NCBI GenBank assembly: GCA_015492355.1 | Contig: WGFF01000324.1 | Span: forward strand, 1 to 16,476 | Direction: 5' to 3' | Length of the DNA stretch: 16,476 bases | Origin: Deltaproteobacteria bacterium | GTDB lineage: Bacteria > Desulfobacterota > GWC2-55-46 > S146-73 | Translations under genes and position numbers: made by a program | Shown: positions 8,225 to 15,834 of the stretch, piece by piece | Numbering within the stretch: position 1 is the first letter of the stretch | Layout of the letters: every line of letters begins with the position of its first letter | The notes under the pieces: generated by a model | Databases searched by the model: none | What the model saw: only the letters and a program-made list of their open reading frames with translations | What the model was told of the DNA's origin: nothing

Positions 8225-8235
8225 AAAGGGAATAC

Positions 8236-9738
8236 TCAGTCTCTAAAACCATCCATTGCCATCTGTACCGCACTAACCATAGCCTTTGCCTTGTTTTCTG
8301 TCTCCTCGTACTCACGCTGTGGATCAGAGTCCGCCACAATACCAGCACCAGCTTGAATGTATATACGACCGTCCTTTATAACCATCGTCCTTATGGCTAT
8401 GCACATATCCATGTTGCCTGAGAAACCGAAGTAACCCACAGACCCTCCATAGATGCCCCTCCTGCAGGGCTCGAGCTCCTCTATTATCTCCATTGCCCTT
8501 ACCTTTGGTGCACCTGTCAGGGTGCCAGCAGGGAAACATGCACGCAGACAGTCGAATATATCCGCATCGTCCCTCAATACACCCTTTACGTTCGATACAA
8601 GGTGCATCACATGGGAGTATCTTTCCACTATCATGAGTTCATCCACCTCTACAGTACCCTTTCTGGCAACCCTGCCCACATCGTTCCTGCCAAGGTCTAC
8701 AAGCATTATGTGCTCTGCCCTTTCCTTGGGGTCCTGGAGCAGTTCCCTTTCAAGGGCTCTGTCCTCTCTTTCATCCCTGCCCCTTGGTCTTGTGCCTGCA
8801 ATGGGCCTTAGGGTTATATTCCCATCCTCTACCCTTACGAGTATCTCAGGGGATGAACCCACAAGAGCGACTTCACCAAGCCTTAAAAAGAACATATACG
8901 GCGATGGATTCAGTATCCTCAAAGCCCTGTAGATGTTGAAGGGATCGACATTGTTTAAAGGTGTCTCGAATCTCTGTGATATCACAGCCTGTATTATATC
9001 ACCTTCGACTATATATCTCTTGGTCCTTCTCACCGCATCAAGGAAGTCTTCTCTCTCGAAGTTTGAACGTATATCGACTGTTTTTGTCTCCCCTGGGCAG
9101 GGTGCTATTGAGGCAGGTGGTATGGTACCACGCCTTAGATGTTCTACAGCAGAGTCTATCCTCTCTGTGGCAGACCTGTAGACCTCCTCCACATCCGCAC
9201 CCTCGTCCACATAGGCATTCGCAACGACCTTTATCCTGTGTTCCATGTTGTCAAAGATGAGTACTGTATCGGTGAGGATAAGATACATCTCATAGAGGTC
9301 TGTATCCCGTGCAGAGACCTCTGGAAGCCTCTCTATATGCCTTACCATATCGTACCCTATATACCCGATGGCACCCCCGTAGAACCTCGGCATACCCTTT
9401 ATATCCACACCCCTGTAGCGGTACATGAACCCCTTTACCACATCGAAAGGGTCTCCCTCGTGTACGGTACTTTCTGAGCCCTGTAAGATATGGACCTTCC
9501 TGTCCTTACTCTTTATGATAGCCCTGTGTGATGTACCTATGAAGCTATATCTGCCCCACTTCTCTCCACCTTCCACACTTTCAAGAAGAAAAGCATCCCT
9601 CCCTGTGTCCATCTTCAGGAAGGCAGAGACCGGGGTCTCTGTGTCTGCGAGTATGTCCCTGTAGACAGGTATGACACACCCGGGAAGGGCGATTTTTGAA
9701 AATTCATCCAGGGATGGGAAATGCCTTTGCTTTTCCAT
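8236..9738 (-). CDS. trpE: Anthranilate synthase component I
   Basis: TrpE converts chorismate to anthranilate using ammonia from TrpG and is the committed step of the pathway. The 500-aa protein has the N-terminal regulatory part with the LLES tryptophan-binding motif (51-54), so it is probably feedback-inhibited. The chorismate-binding core includes IAGTRPRGRDE (313-323), ELLQDPKERAEHIMLVDLGRND (332-353) and FPAGTLTGAPKVRAMEI (402-418). The start ATG gives MEKQRHFPSLDEF, matching the usual beginning of the family. No Shine-Dalgarno sequence precedes it, and the best promoter lies almost against the ATG. It is the first gene of the operon; the next gene, trpG, is about 200 nt downstream because of the inserted repeat. 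Confidence 0.97.
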   Translation of the reverse strand: MEKQRHFPSLDEFSKIALPGCVIPVYRDILADTETPVSAFLKMDTGRDAFLLESVEGGEKWGRYSFIGTSHRAIIKSKDRKVHILQGSESTVHEGDPFDVVKGFMYRYRGVDIKGMPRFYGGAIGYIGYDMVRHIERLPEVSARDTDLYEMYLILTDTVLIFDNMEHRIKVVANAYVDEGADVEEVYRSATERIDSAVEHLRRGTIPPASIAPCPGETKTVDIRSNFEREDFLDAVRRTKRYIVEGDIIQAVISQRFETPLNNVDPFNIYRALRILNPSPYMFFLRLGEVALVGSSPEILVRVEDGNITLRPIAGTRPRGRDEREDRALERELLQDPKERAEHIMLVDLGRNDVGRVARKGTVEVDELMIVERYSHVMHLVSNVKGVLRDDADIFDCLRACFPAGTLTGAPKVRAMEIIEELEPCRRGIYGGSVGYFGFSGNMDMCIAIRTMVIKDGRIYIQAGAGIVADSDPQREYEETENKAKAMVSAVQMAMDGFRD

Positions 9739-9747
9739 AAGTTATAT

Positions 9748-9776
9748 AGACTATCACAGGGCTGGGGTGGAGTCAA
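9748..9776 (-). promoter_or_regulatory. Candidate sigma70 promoter of the trp operon
   Basis: On the minus strand TTGACT (9776-9771) is followed by a 17-nt spacer and TAGTCT (9753-9748). The -35 matches consensus at 5 of 6 bases; the -10 is weak (3 of 6). An overlapping TATAAC (9746-9741) is closer to a -10 consensus but badly spaced. Transcription from the first pair would start about 9740, only 2-3 nt before the trpE ATG. There is therefore no room for a leader peptide or attenuator. Confidence 0.45.
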
Positions 9777-9785
9777 TATATACCC

Positions 9786-9824
9786 ATTCCAAAAAACCTT
9801 AAACCTGAAGTTTTTAAAGGGGGT
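9786..9824. repeat. Degenerate fragment of the two-hairpin repeat, R4
   Basis: The stretch beginning CCATTCCAAAAAACCTT and ending TTTTTAAAGGGGG follows the order of the second hairpin of copies R1-R3 (CTTCCCCAAAACCTTTAAT ... AAAGGGGG) with several small deletions. The first 30-bp hairpin is missing. It lies just upstream of the trpE promoter. Confidence 0.45.
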
Positions 9825-9842
9825 ATGGAGAGATTTTTTTTT

Positions 9843-9877
9843 CAGGGTCTGCCAGGATGTACATCCCTGTGGGCAGA
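9843..9877. repeat. CAGGGTCT...CCCTGTGGG repeat, copy A
   Basis: This short element starts CAGGGTCTGCCAGGATG and ends CCCTGTGGGCAG. It closely matches 16180-16214 near the right end of the window. It can fold through CAGGG/CCCTG or through TCTGCC/GGCAGA around the palindrome GGATGTACATCC. It lies 20 nt downstream of the glycosyltransferase stop. On the minus strand it is followed by an A-run rather than a T-run, so it is not a standard intrinsic terminator. Confidence 0.6.
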
Positions 9878-9897
9878 AAGATTTTTACAAAAGGTTC

Positions 9898-10995
9898 TTA
9901 CCCCGTAAAGACACGGAGGGTGAGCTCCGCTGTCCTCTCCCATCTGTACTCCTTCACCCTTTCAAAACCCCTTATTATGAGTTCATCTCTGAGTGTGGTA
10001 TCAGTGGCTATCCTTATCATTGCCTGTCTTATCGCATCCTCGTCATAGGGGTCAATGAGTATACCTGCATCCTGAGTGACCTCTGGCATGGAGGAACGAT
10101 TCGATGTGATGACAGGACAACCGCAAGCCATTGCCTCTACTATGGGCAGGCCGAATCCCTCGTGGAGGGATGGAAATACGAGTGCCACCGCACCACTTAA
10201 AAGGCATGGCATATCATCGAGGGGTACATAGCCGGTCAGTATAACATCCTTTTCAAGACCGTATCTGGATATGGTATCCATAATATCCCCGTATGCCTCA
10301 CCCCTGGTTCCTGTTATGACGAGTCTACAGTCTGTGGTGGTCCTTGATCCATGGAATGCCCTTATAAGGCGAACAAGATTCTTTCTGTACCAGAGAAGAC
10401 TGCTTGTGTTTATAAAATACCTCTCCCCTGTACGGTATTTCTGCTTTACCCTCTCTGTCTCCTCCTCCCCTCTGGGATAGAAGACCGAACCATCGTACCC
10501 TAAGGGTGTTACAACCACCCTGTCAGGGTCTATGCCGACTATATCGAGTATATTCCTCCTGGTTGCCTCTGATACAGCGATGACCCTGTCAGCCCTTCTG
10601 ATGGTCCAGCCTATAGCCTTGAGAAAATGGAGCTTGGCTGTAAGGGAGATGGGGCTTTTGAGATATTCCCTGAGGGTAAGGAGGTCGTGTACTGTTATGA
10701 CCTTCCTGCACCGTACAAGTGGTGGGAGTTTCTCGATAGGTACAAAAAGGAGATCGCAGGTATTCCTGATGATGTCAAAGGGTAGCCTGAATGTGGTCCA
10801 GTACACAGGGAACGGGCATATCCTTTCATGGAAGTTCTGTGCCTCTATCCTGTGTACAAGGGGATGAGATGTATAGAGATCGTAGTGGTTTTGTGTGTCT
10901 ATCCTGGCAAGTGATTTAAGGAGGTTGTAGGCATAGTATCCCATGCCATTGAGATGTCTTTCGCTCAGGACCTTTGCATGAACTGCTATCCTCAT
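9898..10995 (-). CDS. GT4-family glycosyltransferase
   Basis: This is a probable cytoplasmic or membrane-associated GT-B-fold enzyme that transfers a sugar from an activated donor to a glycan or lipid-linked acceptor; the sugar is not predictable. The 365-aa protein has an N-terminal acceptor domain starting MRIAVHAKVLSERHLNGMG and TVHDLLTLREYL near 101-112. The linker holds ADRVIAVSEATRRNIL (135-150). The C-terminal donor domain has the E-x7-E motif in HEGFGLPIVEAMACG (E279, E287). The usual YVGS-RKN stretch reads INTSSLLWYRKN. The start overlaps the methyltransferase stop by 4 nt (ATGA). With the two preceding genes it forms a probable surface-polysaccharide module. Confidence 0.9.
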   Translation of the reverse strand: MRIAVHAKVLSERHLNGMGYYAYNLLKSLARIDTQNHYDLYTSHPLVHRIEAQNFHERICPFPVYWTTFRLPFDIIRNTCDLLFVPIEKLPPLVRCRKVITVHDLLTLREYLKSPISLTAKLHFLKAIGWTIRRADRVIAVSEATRRNILDIVGIDPDRVVVTPLGYDGSVFYPRGEEETERVKQKYRTGERYFINTSSLLWYRKNLVRLIRAFHGSRTTTDCRLVITGTRGEAYGDIMDTISRYGLEKDVILTGYVPLDDMPCLLSGAVALVFPSLHEGFGLPIVEAMACGCPVITSNRSSMPEVTQDAGILIDPYDEDAIRQAMIRIATDTTLRDELIIRGFERVKEYRWERTAELTLRVFTG

Positions 10996-11906
10996 CGTCC
11001 ATCCCTGAGTCTTGCGGTACAGAGGATATTTCCACCCTGGAGGTTGAAGGGTCTCAGAACCAGTCCCACAGGCAGGGACAGGGCCCTGAAGACCACATCC
11101 TTTATGTTCATAAGGACCCTTGCCCTCTTTATCTTGTCAGCACTCCCCTCCTCTATACCACTCCTTGCAAGCCCATGGGCTATGCGAAGGCGTATCCTCA
11201 TCTTGAGATACTTCTCTATCTCCTCCGTGCCGATGGGCTTTATACGGAGTCCTGTTACCTCGAAGCCATGGTCTTCAAGGAATCTCCTTATGGAGGTGGA
11301 GTTCCAGCGGGTGAGATGATTCGGGGGTGAGTCCCCCTGTCCAATGGTATCGAGTATTCTCTCCCTGTTAGGTACACTCAACCCTATGATGCCATCCCTG
11401 GTGAGTACGGTCTTTACATCCTCTATGAATTTTCCGGGTCTTTCCAGATGTTCGAGCACCTCAAAAAAGGTCACCACATCGAATCTTCGATTGAACCTTT
11501 CCTTGAGCTCCTCCACACTGAAACAGTACACATCCTCCAGGCCGAACCTCTCCCTTGCTATCTTTATGTTTGCGGGGTCGAAGTCTATCCCCCACACCCT
11601 GTGCCCGTATCTTCTGGCTTCCCTGACAAACACCCCTGTACCACACCCCACATCCAGTATATCCCTCCTGCCCGTACACACGGACAGGAACTCCCTGTGG
11701 TACCACTCAGGGGCGTCTGTTATGAATCTGCCCAGTGTGTAGAGATCAGACCCCTCATACCACTGTGCACCAGGTCCCCTGAAGGGTATGGAGAATACAA
11801 CATCGCAGTCAAGACACCTGTAAAGGGTGTAATCGCCAAGCCCTTCCACCAACTCCCTTTCTCCATCGTGTCCGCACACAGGGCATCTATCCATGCTGTT
11901 ATCCAT
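10992..11906 (-). CDS. Class I SAM methyltransferase with N-terminal zinc ribbon
   Basis: The 304-aa protein begins with a probable zinc-binding knuckle pair (C8-P-V-C11 and C31-L-D-C34). A Rossmann-fold methyltransferase domain follows, with motif I ILDVGCGTGVF (about 83-93), an acidic residue near 108 for the SAM ribose (WGIDFDP) and FFEVLEHLERPG (147-158). This layout occurs in methyltransferases of sugar and polysaccharide clusters. The substrate is unknown. The frame is open further upstream, but I chose the ATG at 11906, 2 nt after the stop of the membrane protein gene, because the upstream extension would overlap that gene heavily and lies before the CPVC knuckle. It overlaps the glycosyltransferase start by 4 nt. 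Confidence 0.88.
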   Translation of the reverse strand: MDNSMDRCPVCGHDGERELVEGLGDYTLYRCLDCDVVFSIPFRGPGAQWYEGSDLYTLGRFITDAPEWYHREFLSVCTGRRDILDVGCGTGVFVREARRYGHRVWGIDFDPANIKIARERFGLEDVYCFSVEELKERFNRRFDVVTFFEVLEHLERPGKFIEDVKTVLTRDGIIGLSVPNRERILDTIGQGDSPPNHLTRWNSTSIRRFLEDHGFEVTGLRIKPIGTEEIEKYLKMRIRLRIAHGLARSGIEEGSADKIKRARVLMNIKDVVFRALSLPVGLVLRPFNLQGGNILCTARLRDGR

Positions 11907-11908
11907 AA

Positions 11909-13084
11909 CTACACCACCATGTAGGGATAGACAGGGCTTACAAACAGTATCCTTACAACCGTCATTACGAACAAAACCCCTATGAACCAGACCGTATACT
12001 TCAGGAGCCCCTCCCTTCCAACCCCATAGGAGAGTACAGCAAAGGGGAAGATACCGTAGAACATCCTTACCAGCCCGTTGTAGTTGTCCCACTGAGATGG
12101 TACCGTAAGTGTAACGAGCACACAGTAGGCTATGACTATGTAATAGAAGAGATGCCCTCCCTTTTTCATTGCCCTGAGGACAGATATGGCTGTCATTATG
12201 AAGAACCCGAGCACCACAACGGTACTCATAATCTTCATCGCCTCAAGTAGGTTTTTGGGTCTCACCCCTGAATAGTACTCCCAGATACCCTTGAACGGCA
12301 CAGGGCTTATCACATGGGCAGAGGTACCTGCGGGCAGTGAGCCGAGTTTAAGGAGAACCACCACCTGCCATACAACAAAGGGTACAACAGAGGATAGCAG
12401 AAACCCCGCCCTCAGTGGGTCCTTTCTTTTCTGCCAGTCCCACACAACAAGGGGAAGGAGTACCATTACAGAGTCCTCCCGTGTAAGGAGGGAGAGTGCC
12501 AGAAGGGGTACTGTGAGGTACAGCCTGTCCTTTACGTAGAAATATACCGCAACGATGATGAGTGCCATTGCCAGCGGTGACGGTAGATCATACTGGATGG
12601 TCATGATGGTGGGTGGGCAGAGACCATAGAAAAGACTCCAGAGGGGATGGAGGGAGAGGTGCCTTAAGAGGAGGATGAAGAAATACATACCTACACCGAG
12701 GGAGAGAAGGTTCACCACATAGAGTGTATGTGGCAGGAGATCGACCCTTCCAAAGGTGAGGATACGTGCTATGAGGGGATAGAGGATACGCTGGTACCTG
12801 TAAGGGCTGTTGAATACACCCCTTTCCATGAAAGGGTCCATGGCTATGTAGTAGTATGCCTGTCCGTCGTATCCACCCCTGTCCAAGAAGACCACCATAC
12901 CCTTCTGCACCAGTTCCCTTGAAGCCCTCTCCTCATCCGTCCTGCTTATGCGTATCATGCTCGAAAGATTGTATCCATAGGGGCTGATGGAATACATGAC
13001 CAGCATGTGTATTATGAGTATGGTAATACCTATGAGCAGTGCAGGATTCTCAACTAAAAAGGGCTTTATGCTGGACCTCCTCAC
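11909..13084 (-). CDS. Multi-pass membrane protein, probable surface glycan biosynthesis
   Basis: The 391-aa protein has about nine or ten hydrophobic segments, beginning with one at 14-34. A long polar loop follows it, holding GYDGQAYYYIAMDP (71-84) and YRYQRILYPL (95-104). These resemble the polytopic GT-C-like proteins annotated as cell-surface glycopolymer formation proteins (AZOBR_p60025 type), in which such a loop is conserved; that assignment is from memory. LLTRED (199-204) sits after a later membrane segment. The start is GTG, overlapping the nfi stop (GTGA), with AGGAG 8 nt upstream. Its neighbours, a methyltransferase and a GT4 enzyme, support a role in glycan assembly. The exact reaction is unknown. 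Confidence 0.75.
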   Translation of the reverse strand: MRRSSIKPFLVENPALLIGITILIIHMLVMYSISPYGYNLSSMIRISRTDEERASRELVQKGMVVFLDRGGYDGQAYYYIAMDPFMERGVFNSPYRYQRILYPLIARILTFGRVDLLPHTLYVVNLLSLGVGMYFFILLLRHLSLHPLWSLFYGLCPPTIMTIQYDLPSPLAMALIIVAVYFYVKDRLYLTVPLLALSLLTREDSVMVLLPLVVWDWQKRKDPLRAGFLLSSVVPFVVWQVVVLLKLGSLPAGTSAHVISPVPFKGIWEYYSGVRPKNLLEAMKIMSTVVVLGFFIMTAISVLRAMKKGGHLFYYIVIAYCVLVTLTVPSQWDNYNGLVRMFYGIFPFAVLSYGVGREGLLKYTVWFIGVLFVMTVVRILFVSPVYPYMVV

Positions 13085-13743
13085 CGCCCTTTCTCCTCAG
13101 GGAGCATCGTTTTTATCCTCTTTGAGAGCTGATCTGCGCATCTCAGTGGTTCTGGTATCCTGTAACCACGTGTACAGTTCAGCACTATCCTCAGGCTATC
13201 CTTGAAGTCTATTCTGTGTCCCGGGGAGACGAATACAGGCTTGACCCTGTCTCTTGTCCTTAGAACATAGCCAACCCTTCTTCCCCTGTAGACAATGGGT
13301 GTGTGGTCTCCCTTTTTCGGTCCCGGCTCTTTGTAGCTTCCCACAAGACTCGATTTTGCACACCCTATGGATGGAATATCGAGTATCACACCGATATGTG
13401 ATGCTATGCCCAGAGACCTGGGATGGGCTATACCCTGTCCATCGAAGAGTATCAGGTCAGGCTTTATGGAAAGGGCATTTATCGCGTCGATCATCACAGG
13501 TCCCTCCCTGAAGGATAGATACCCCGGTATGTATGGAAACACCCCATCCCTTAGTGCGTATCTGTCCTCTATGTGTATAAGGCCAGGATAGGTGTAGAGA
13601 CACACACAGCCTATAACCTTTCTGTGGTGAAAGGATGCATCCACACCTGCAATGTATCCGGGTTCTTTTTCAAGGGGCAGGACCCTGACGCGCCTTCTGA
13701 GTTCTTCCTGTAGCCTTTGAGCCTCTTCGATGGTCTCTATCAT
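13081..13743 (-). CDS. nfi: Endonuclease V (deoxyinosine 3'-endonuclease)
   Basis: Endonuclease V nicks DNA at the second phosphodiester bond 3' of deoxyinosine, starting repair of deaminated adenine. The 220-aa protein has the expected RNase H-like metal site: D35 in AGVDASF, E80 in PYIPGYLSFREGP and D101 in LFDGQGIAHPRS, plus D204 in RIPEPLRCAD. Y71 in the same PYIPG stretch is the base-wedge tyrosine. Length is normal. The start ATG has no clear Shine-Dalgarno sequence and lies at the edge of repeat copy R3, so the repeat may have replaced its original upstream region. It overlaps the membrane protein gene by 4 nt. Confidence 0.95.
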   Translation of the reverse strand: MIETIEEAQRLQEELRRRVRVLPLEKEPGYIAGVDASFHHRKVIGCVCLYTYPGLIHIEDRYALRDGVFPYIPGYLSFREGPVMIDAINALSIKPDLILFDGQGIAHPRSLGIASHIGVILDIPSIGCAKSSLVGSYKEPGPKKGDHTPIVYRGRRVGYVLRTRDRVKPVFVSPGHRIDFKDSLRIVLNCTRGYRIPEPLRCADQLSKRIKTMLPEEKGR

Positions 13744-13782
13744 CTCAGGGATACTGAAAGATTCGGACTGTCTGTATTCTGA

Positions 13783-13866
13783 GGGAAACCCCTTTTGTAA
13801 AAGGTGTTTCCCTCAAACTCCCTTCCCCAAAACTTCTAATCCAAAGTCTTCTGGGAAAGGGGGCAG
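13783..13866. repeat. Two-hairpin interspersed repeat, copy R3
   Basis: This copy has the same order and orientation as R1 and R2. The first hairpin (13783-13812) carries one mismatch in the 14-bp stem (GGTG instead of GGGG). The second part has several substitutions but keeps GGGAAAGGGGGCAGG, as in R1. Upstream, TTCGGACTG and ATTCTGA are shared with R2. Downstream, AGAGGGATGGTACCCGTT resembles the terminal part of R2, so the full element probably reaches the fbp stop codon at 13890. It fills nearly all of the 146-bp fbp-nfi gap. Confidence 0.8.
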
Positions 13867-13889
13867 GGAAACAGAGGGATGGTACCCGT

Positions 13890-14873
13890 TCATCCTTCCT
13901 TCCAGAACCTTTCTGCCTCCTGGACATCCCTTTTACTGCCTATGATGAGTGGTACACGCTGGTGGAGTTCTTCAGGGACTATATCGAGTATCCTTTTCTC
14001 CCCTGTGGATGCCATGCCACCTGCCTGTTCCACTATGAAGCTCAGGGGGTTTGCCTCGTAGAGTAGCCTGAGTTTTCCGTTCTTGGATTTCCTGTCCGCT
14101 GGATAGAGGAATATCCCACCCTTGAGGAGGTTTCTATGGAAGTCTGCAACGAGAGAGCCTACGTACCGTGCACTGTAGGTGCTGTTTCCGTTCTTGAGAT
14201 GCTCTATGTAGCGTGCTGTGCCGGGGTACCAGTATCTTGAGTTGCCCTCGTTTATACTGTATATCTTGCCCCTTTCCGGTATGGTTATATTCTCATGGGA
14301 GAGAAGAAACTCCCCTACCCCGGGATCGAGTGTAAAGCCGTGCACACCATGGCCAGTTGTGTAAACGAGCATGGTGCTCGAACCATAGACTATGTATCCT
14401 GCACATACCTGTTCAGTACCGGGTTTGAGGAAGTCCTTTACACTGACCTTATCGGTACATTCACACCTCAGTATGGAGAATATGGTACCCACACTTACGT
14501 TTACATCTATATTGGACGAGCCATCGAGCGGGTCGAAAAGGAGGAGATACCTGCCCCTGGGATAATCGTCAGGTATGGGGATTATGTCCTCACACTCCTC
14601 TGATGCCATACTGCAGAGCCATCCACCGTGCTCCATGGTCTGTATGATGGTCCTGTTTGCAAATTCATCGAGCTTCTGCACCTCTTCGCCCTGTACGTTT
14701 TTGTAGCCTGTGGAACCAAGGATATCTATGAGCCCTGCCCTGTTTACCTCACGGGATATTACCTTTGCTGCGGTTACAAGGTCAGAGAAAAGACCTGTAA
14801 AGTTTCCTGTTGAGCCGGGGTATTTTCTCTGTTCCTCGAGGAGAAACTTTGTGATGGTAATGCCCAGGGTCAT
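13890..14873 (-). CDS. fbp: Class I fructose-1,6-bisphosphatase
   Basis: FBPase hydrolyses fructose 1,6-bisphosphate to fructose 6-phosphate in gluconeogenesis or the reductive pentose phosphate pathway. The 327-aa length fits class I. The metal-binding signature is LFDPLDGSSNIDVNVSVGT (112-130), preceded by the acidic SEECE segment (91-95). The C-terminal substrate part contains LRLLYEANPLSFIVEQAGG with the family's conserved lysine region just before it. The ATG start follows a strong AAGGAGG ribosome site by 8 nt, which is embedded in the end of the upstream FmdE-like gene. Repeat R3 follows. Confidence 0.96.
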   Translation of the reverse strand: MTLGITITKFLLEEQRKYPGSTGNFTGLFSDLVTAAKVISREVNRAGLIDILGSTGYKNVQGEEVQKLDEFANRTIIQTMEHGGWLCSMASEECEDIIPIPDDYPRGRYLLLFDPLDGSSNIDVNVSVGTIFSILRCECTDKVSVKDFLKPGTEQVCAGYIVYGSSTMLVYTTGHGVHGFTLDPGVGEFLLSHENITIPERGKIYSINEGNSRYWYPGTARYIEHLKNGNSTYSARYVGSLVADFHRNLLKGGIFLYPADRKSKNGKLRLLYEANPLSFIVEQAGGMASTGEKRILDIVPEELHQRVPLIIGSKRDVQEAERFWKEG

Positions 14874-14876
14874 CTT

Positions 14877-15545
14877 TTAAACCTCCTTTTTATCTGGGAA
14901 TTTGAAGTCCTTGAGTTCCTCCACCGAAAATAGTCCCGGGTACCTGTCTGTTTCAAGGAGTATCCTTCGTACGTTCTCCTGCCACAGGGAGATGAAAAGT
15001 TCCTTCTCTTCAGGTGTTGCCATACCCCTTACGACAGTCGGTGTAAGGTCCGAAAGGGTTTTGTCCTGGGGTAGTACCTGTGGGTTGTAGGTAATCTTTA
15101 AGGTCTTTTTTGTATCCTCCCTCTGAAATATGAAGGCATTGAACTGAAAATCCTCTGTATCGAAGAGGAGTTTTCTGTATCTTGAGAACCGTCCTCCAAG
15201 CCCCTTGAAACCTGTCTCCCCGGATGCACCTGTTATGAAGGATATTACCTGGGACTGGGGTCCGTAGGCAAGGTCTGTGGGCTTTCCCTTGATGAGCACC
15301 AGTATCTCTCCACGTACAGGGAGGTCTTCTGGGTAGAGCCCTTTGAGGGCGATCTGGGTGAGCCTGTACGCCCCTGATACCGCAGGACACGAATGCCCTG
15401 CAAGCCTCACCACATCCCCGTAGGTGAAGACAAAGGGCTCACCTTCTTTCTGTGAGCCAAGGAGATAGGAAAGGGGGTCCTTGAGTTTTATGGGCTCTAC
15501 CTCCTTGAAAAAATCCTGACGCCATATAGTCTGATCCTTAGACAT
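14877..15545 (-). CDS. FmdE-family protein
   Basis: The 222-aa product contains the FmdE-type core seen in proteins named after subunit E of molybdenum formylmethanofuran dehydrogenase. VVRLAGHSCPAVSGAYRLTQ holds the conserved His and Cys (H51 and C53 from this start), and PVRGEILVLIKG follows. Bacteria without methanofuran also carry such proteins; their function is unsettled, and I do not infer formylmethanofuran dehydrogenase activity. Two ATGs are 6 nt apart. The second (15545) is preferred because GAGGG ends 9 nt before it, whereas only 3 nt separate it from the first. It lies 3 nt upstream of fbp and supplies the fbp ribosome site. The preceding 560 bp appear non-coding or degenerate. 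Confidence 0.75.
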   Translation of the reverse strand: MSKDQTIWRQDFFKEVEPIKLKDPLSYLLGSQKEGEPFVFTYGDVVRLAGHSCPAVSGAYRLTQIALKGLYPEDLPVRGEILVLIKGKPTDLAYGPQSQVISFITGASGETGFKGLGGRFSRYRKLLFDTEDFQFNAFIFQREDTKKTLKITYNPQVLPQDKTLSDLTPTVVRGMATPEEKELFISLWQENVRRILLETDRYPGLFSVEELKDFKFPDKKEV

Positions 15546-15590
15546 GGTCATATACCCTCATGAAGTTTTTTTGGTTCTACACCACTATGT

Positions 15591-15610
15591 TAGATACAAA
15601 TAGATACAAA
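15591..15610. repeat. Perfect 10-bp tandem duplication
   Basis: TAGATACAAA occurs twice without a gap, 40 nt upstream of the FmdE-like gene. The second copy overlaps the outer arm of the nearby stem-loop (15606-15677). Confidence 0.8.
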
Positions 15611-15834
15611 GCCCTCTATGCCACTGACCGCCCCATGGGTAAAAGGTACGAGGGGATCACCTCGTCTTACCCTTTGTCTGGACTCAGGATGATGACATGG
15701 AGTATGTACAGAAGTGTGCTTCGGTAACAGACTCCCTGACGGTTTGAAGCGGTGGGTTACCACATTTCTTATAAGTAAGGAGATCAATCATATCCTTTTG
15801 CAAGACGGACCTGTCTCTGCCACCATTTGAGGTC

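Noticed and set aside
9843..9890. Intrinsic terminator for the glycosyltransferase gene
   Set aside because: The hairpin is present, but on the transcribed strand it is followed by A residues rather than a T-run; termination here is unproven.
11907..12092. N-terminal extension of the methyltransferase frame (62 extra codons)
   Set aside because: It would lie entirely inside the membrane protein gene, has no family-like sequence, and the CPVC zinc knuckle begins just after the ATG at 11906.
15590..15787. 65-codon minus-strand frame upstream of the FmdE-like gene
   Set aside because: His/Ser/Pro/Arg-rich product spanning two stable inverted repeats and the 10-bp tandem duplication; no ribosome site. 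More likely non-coding.
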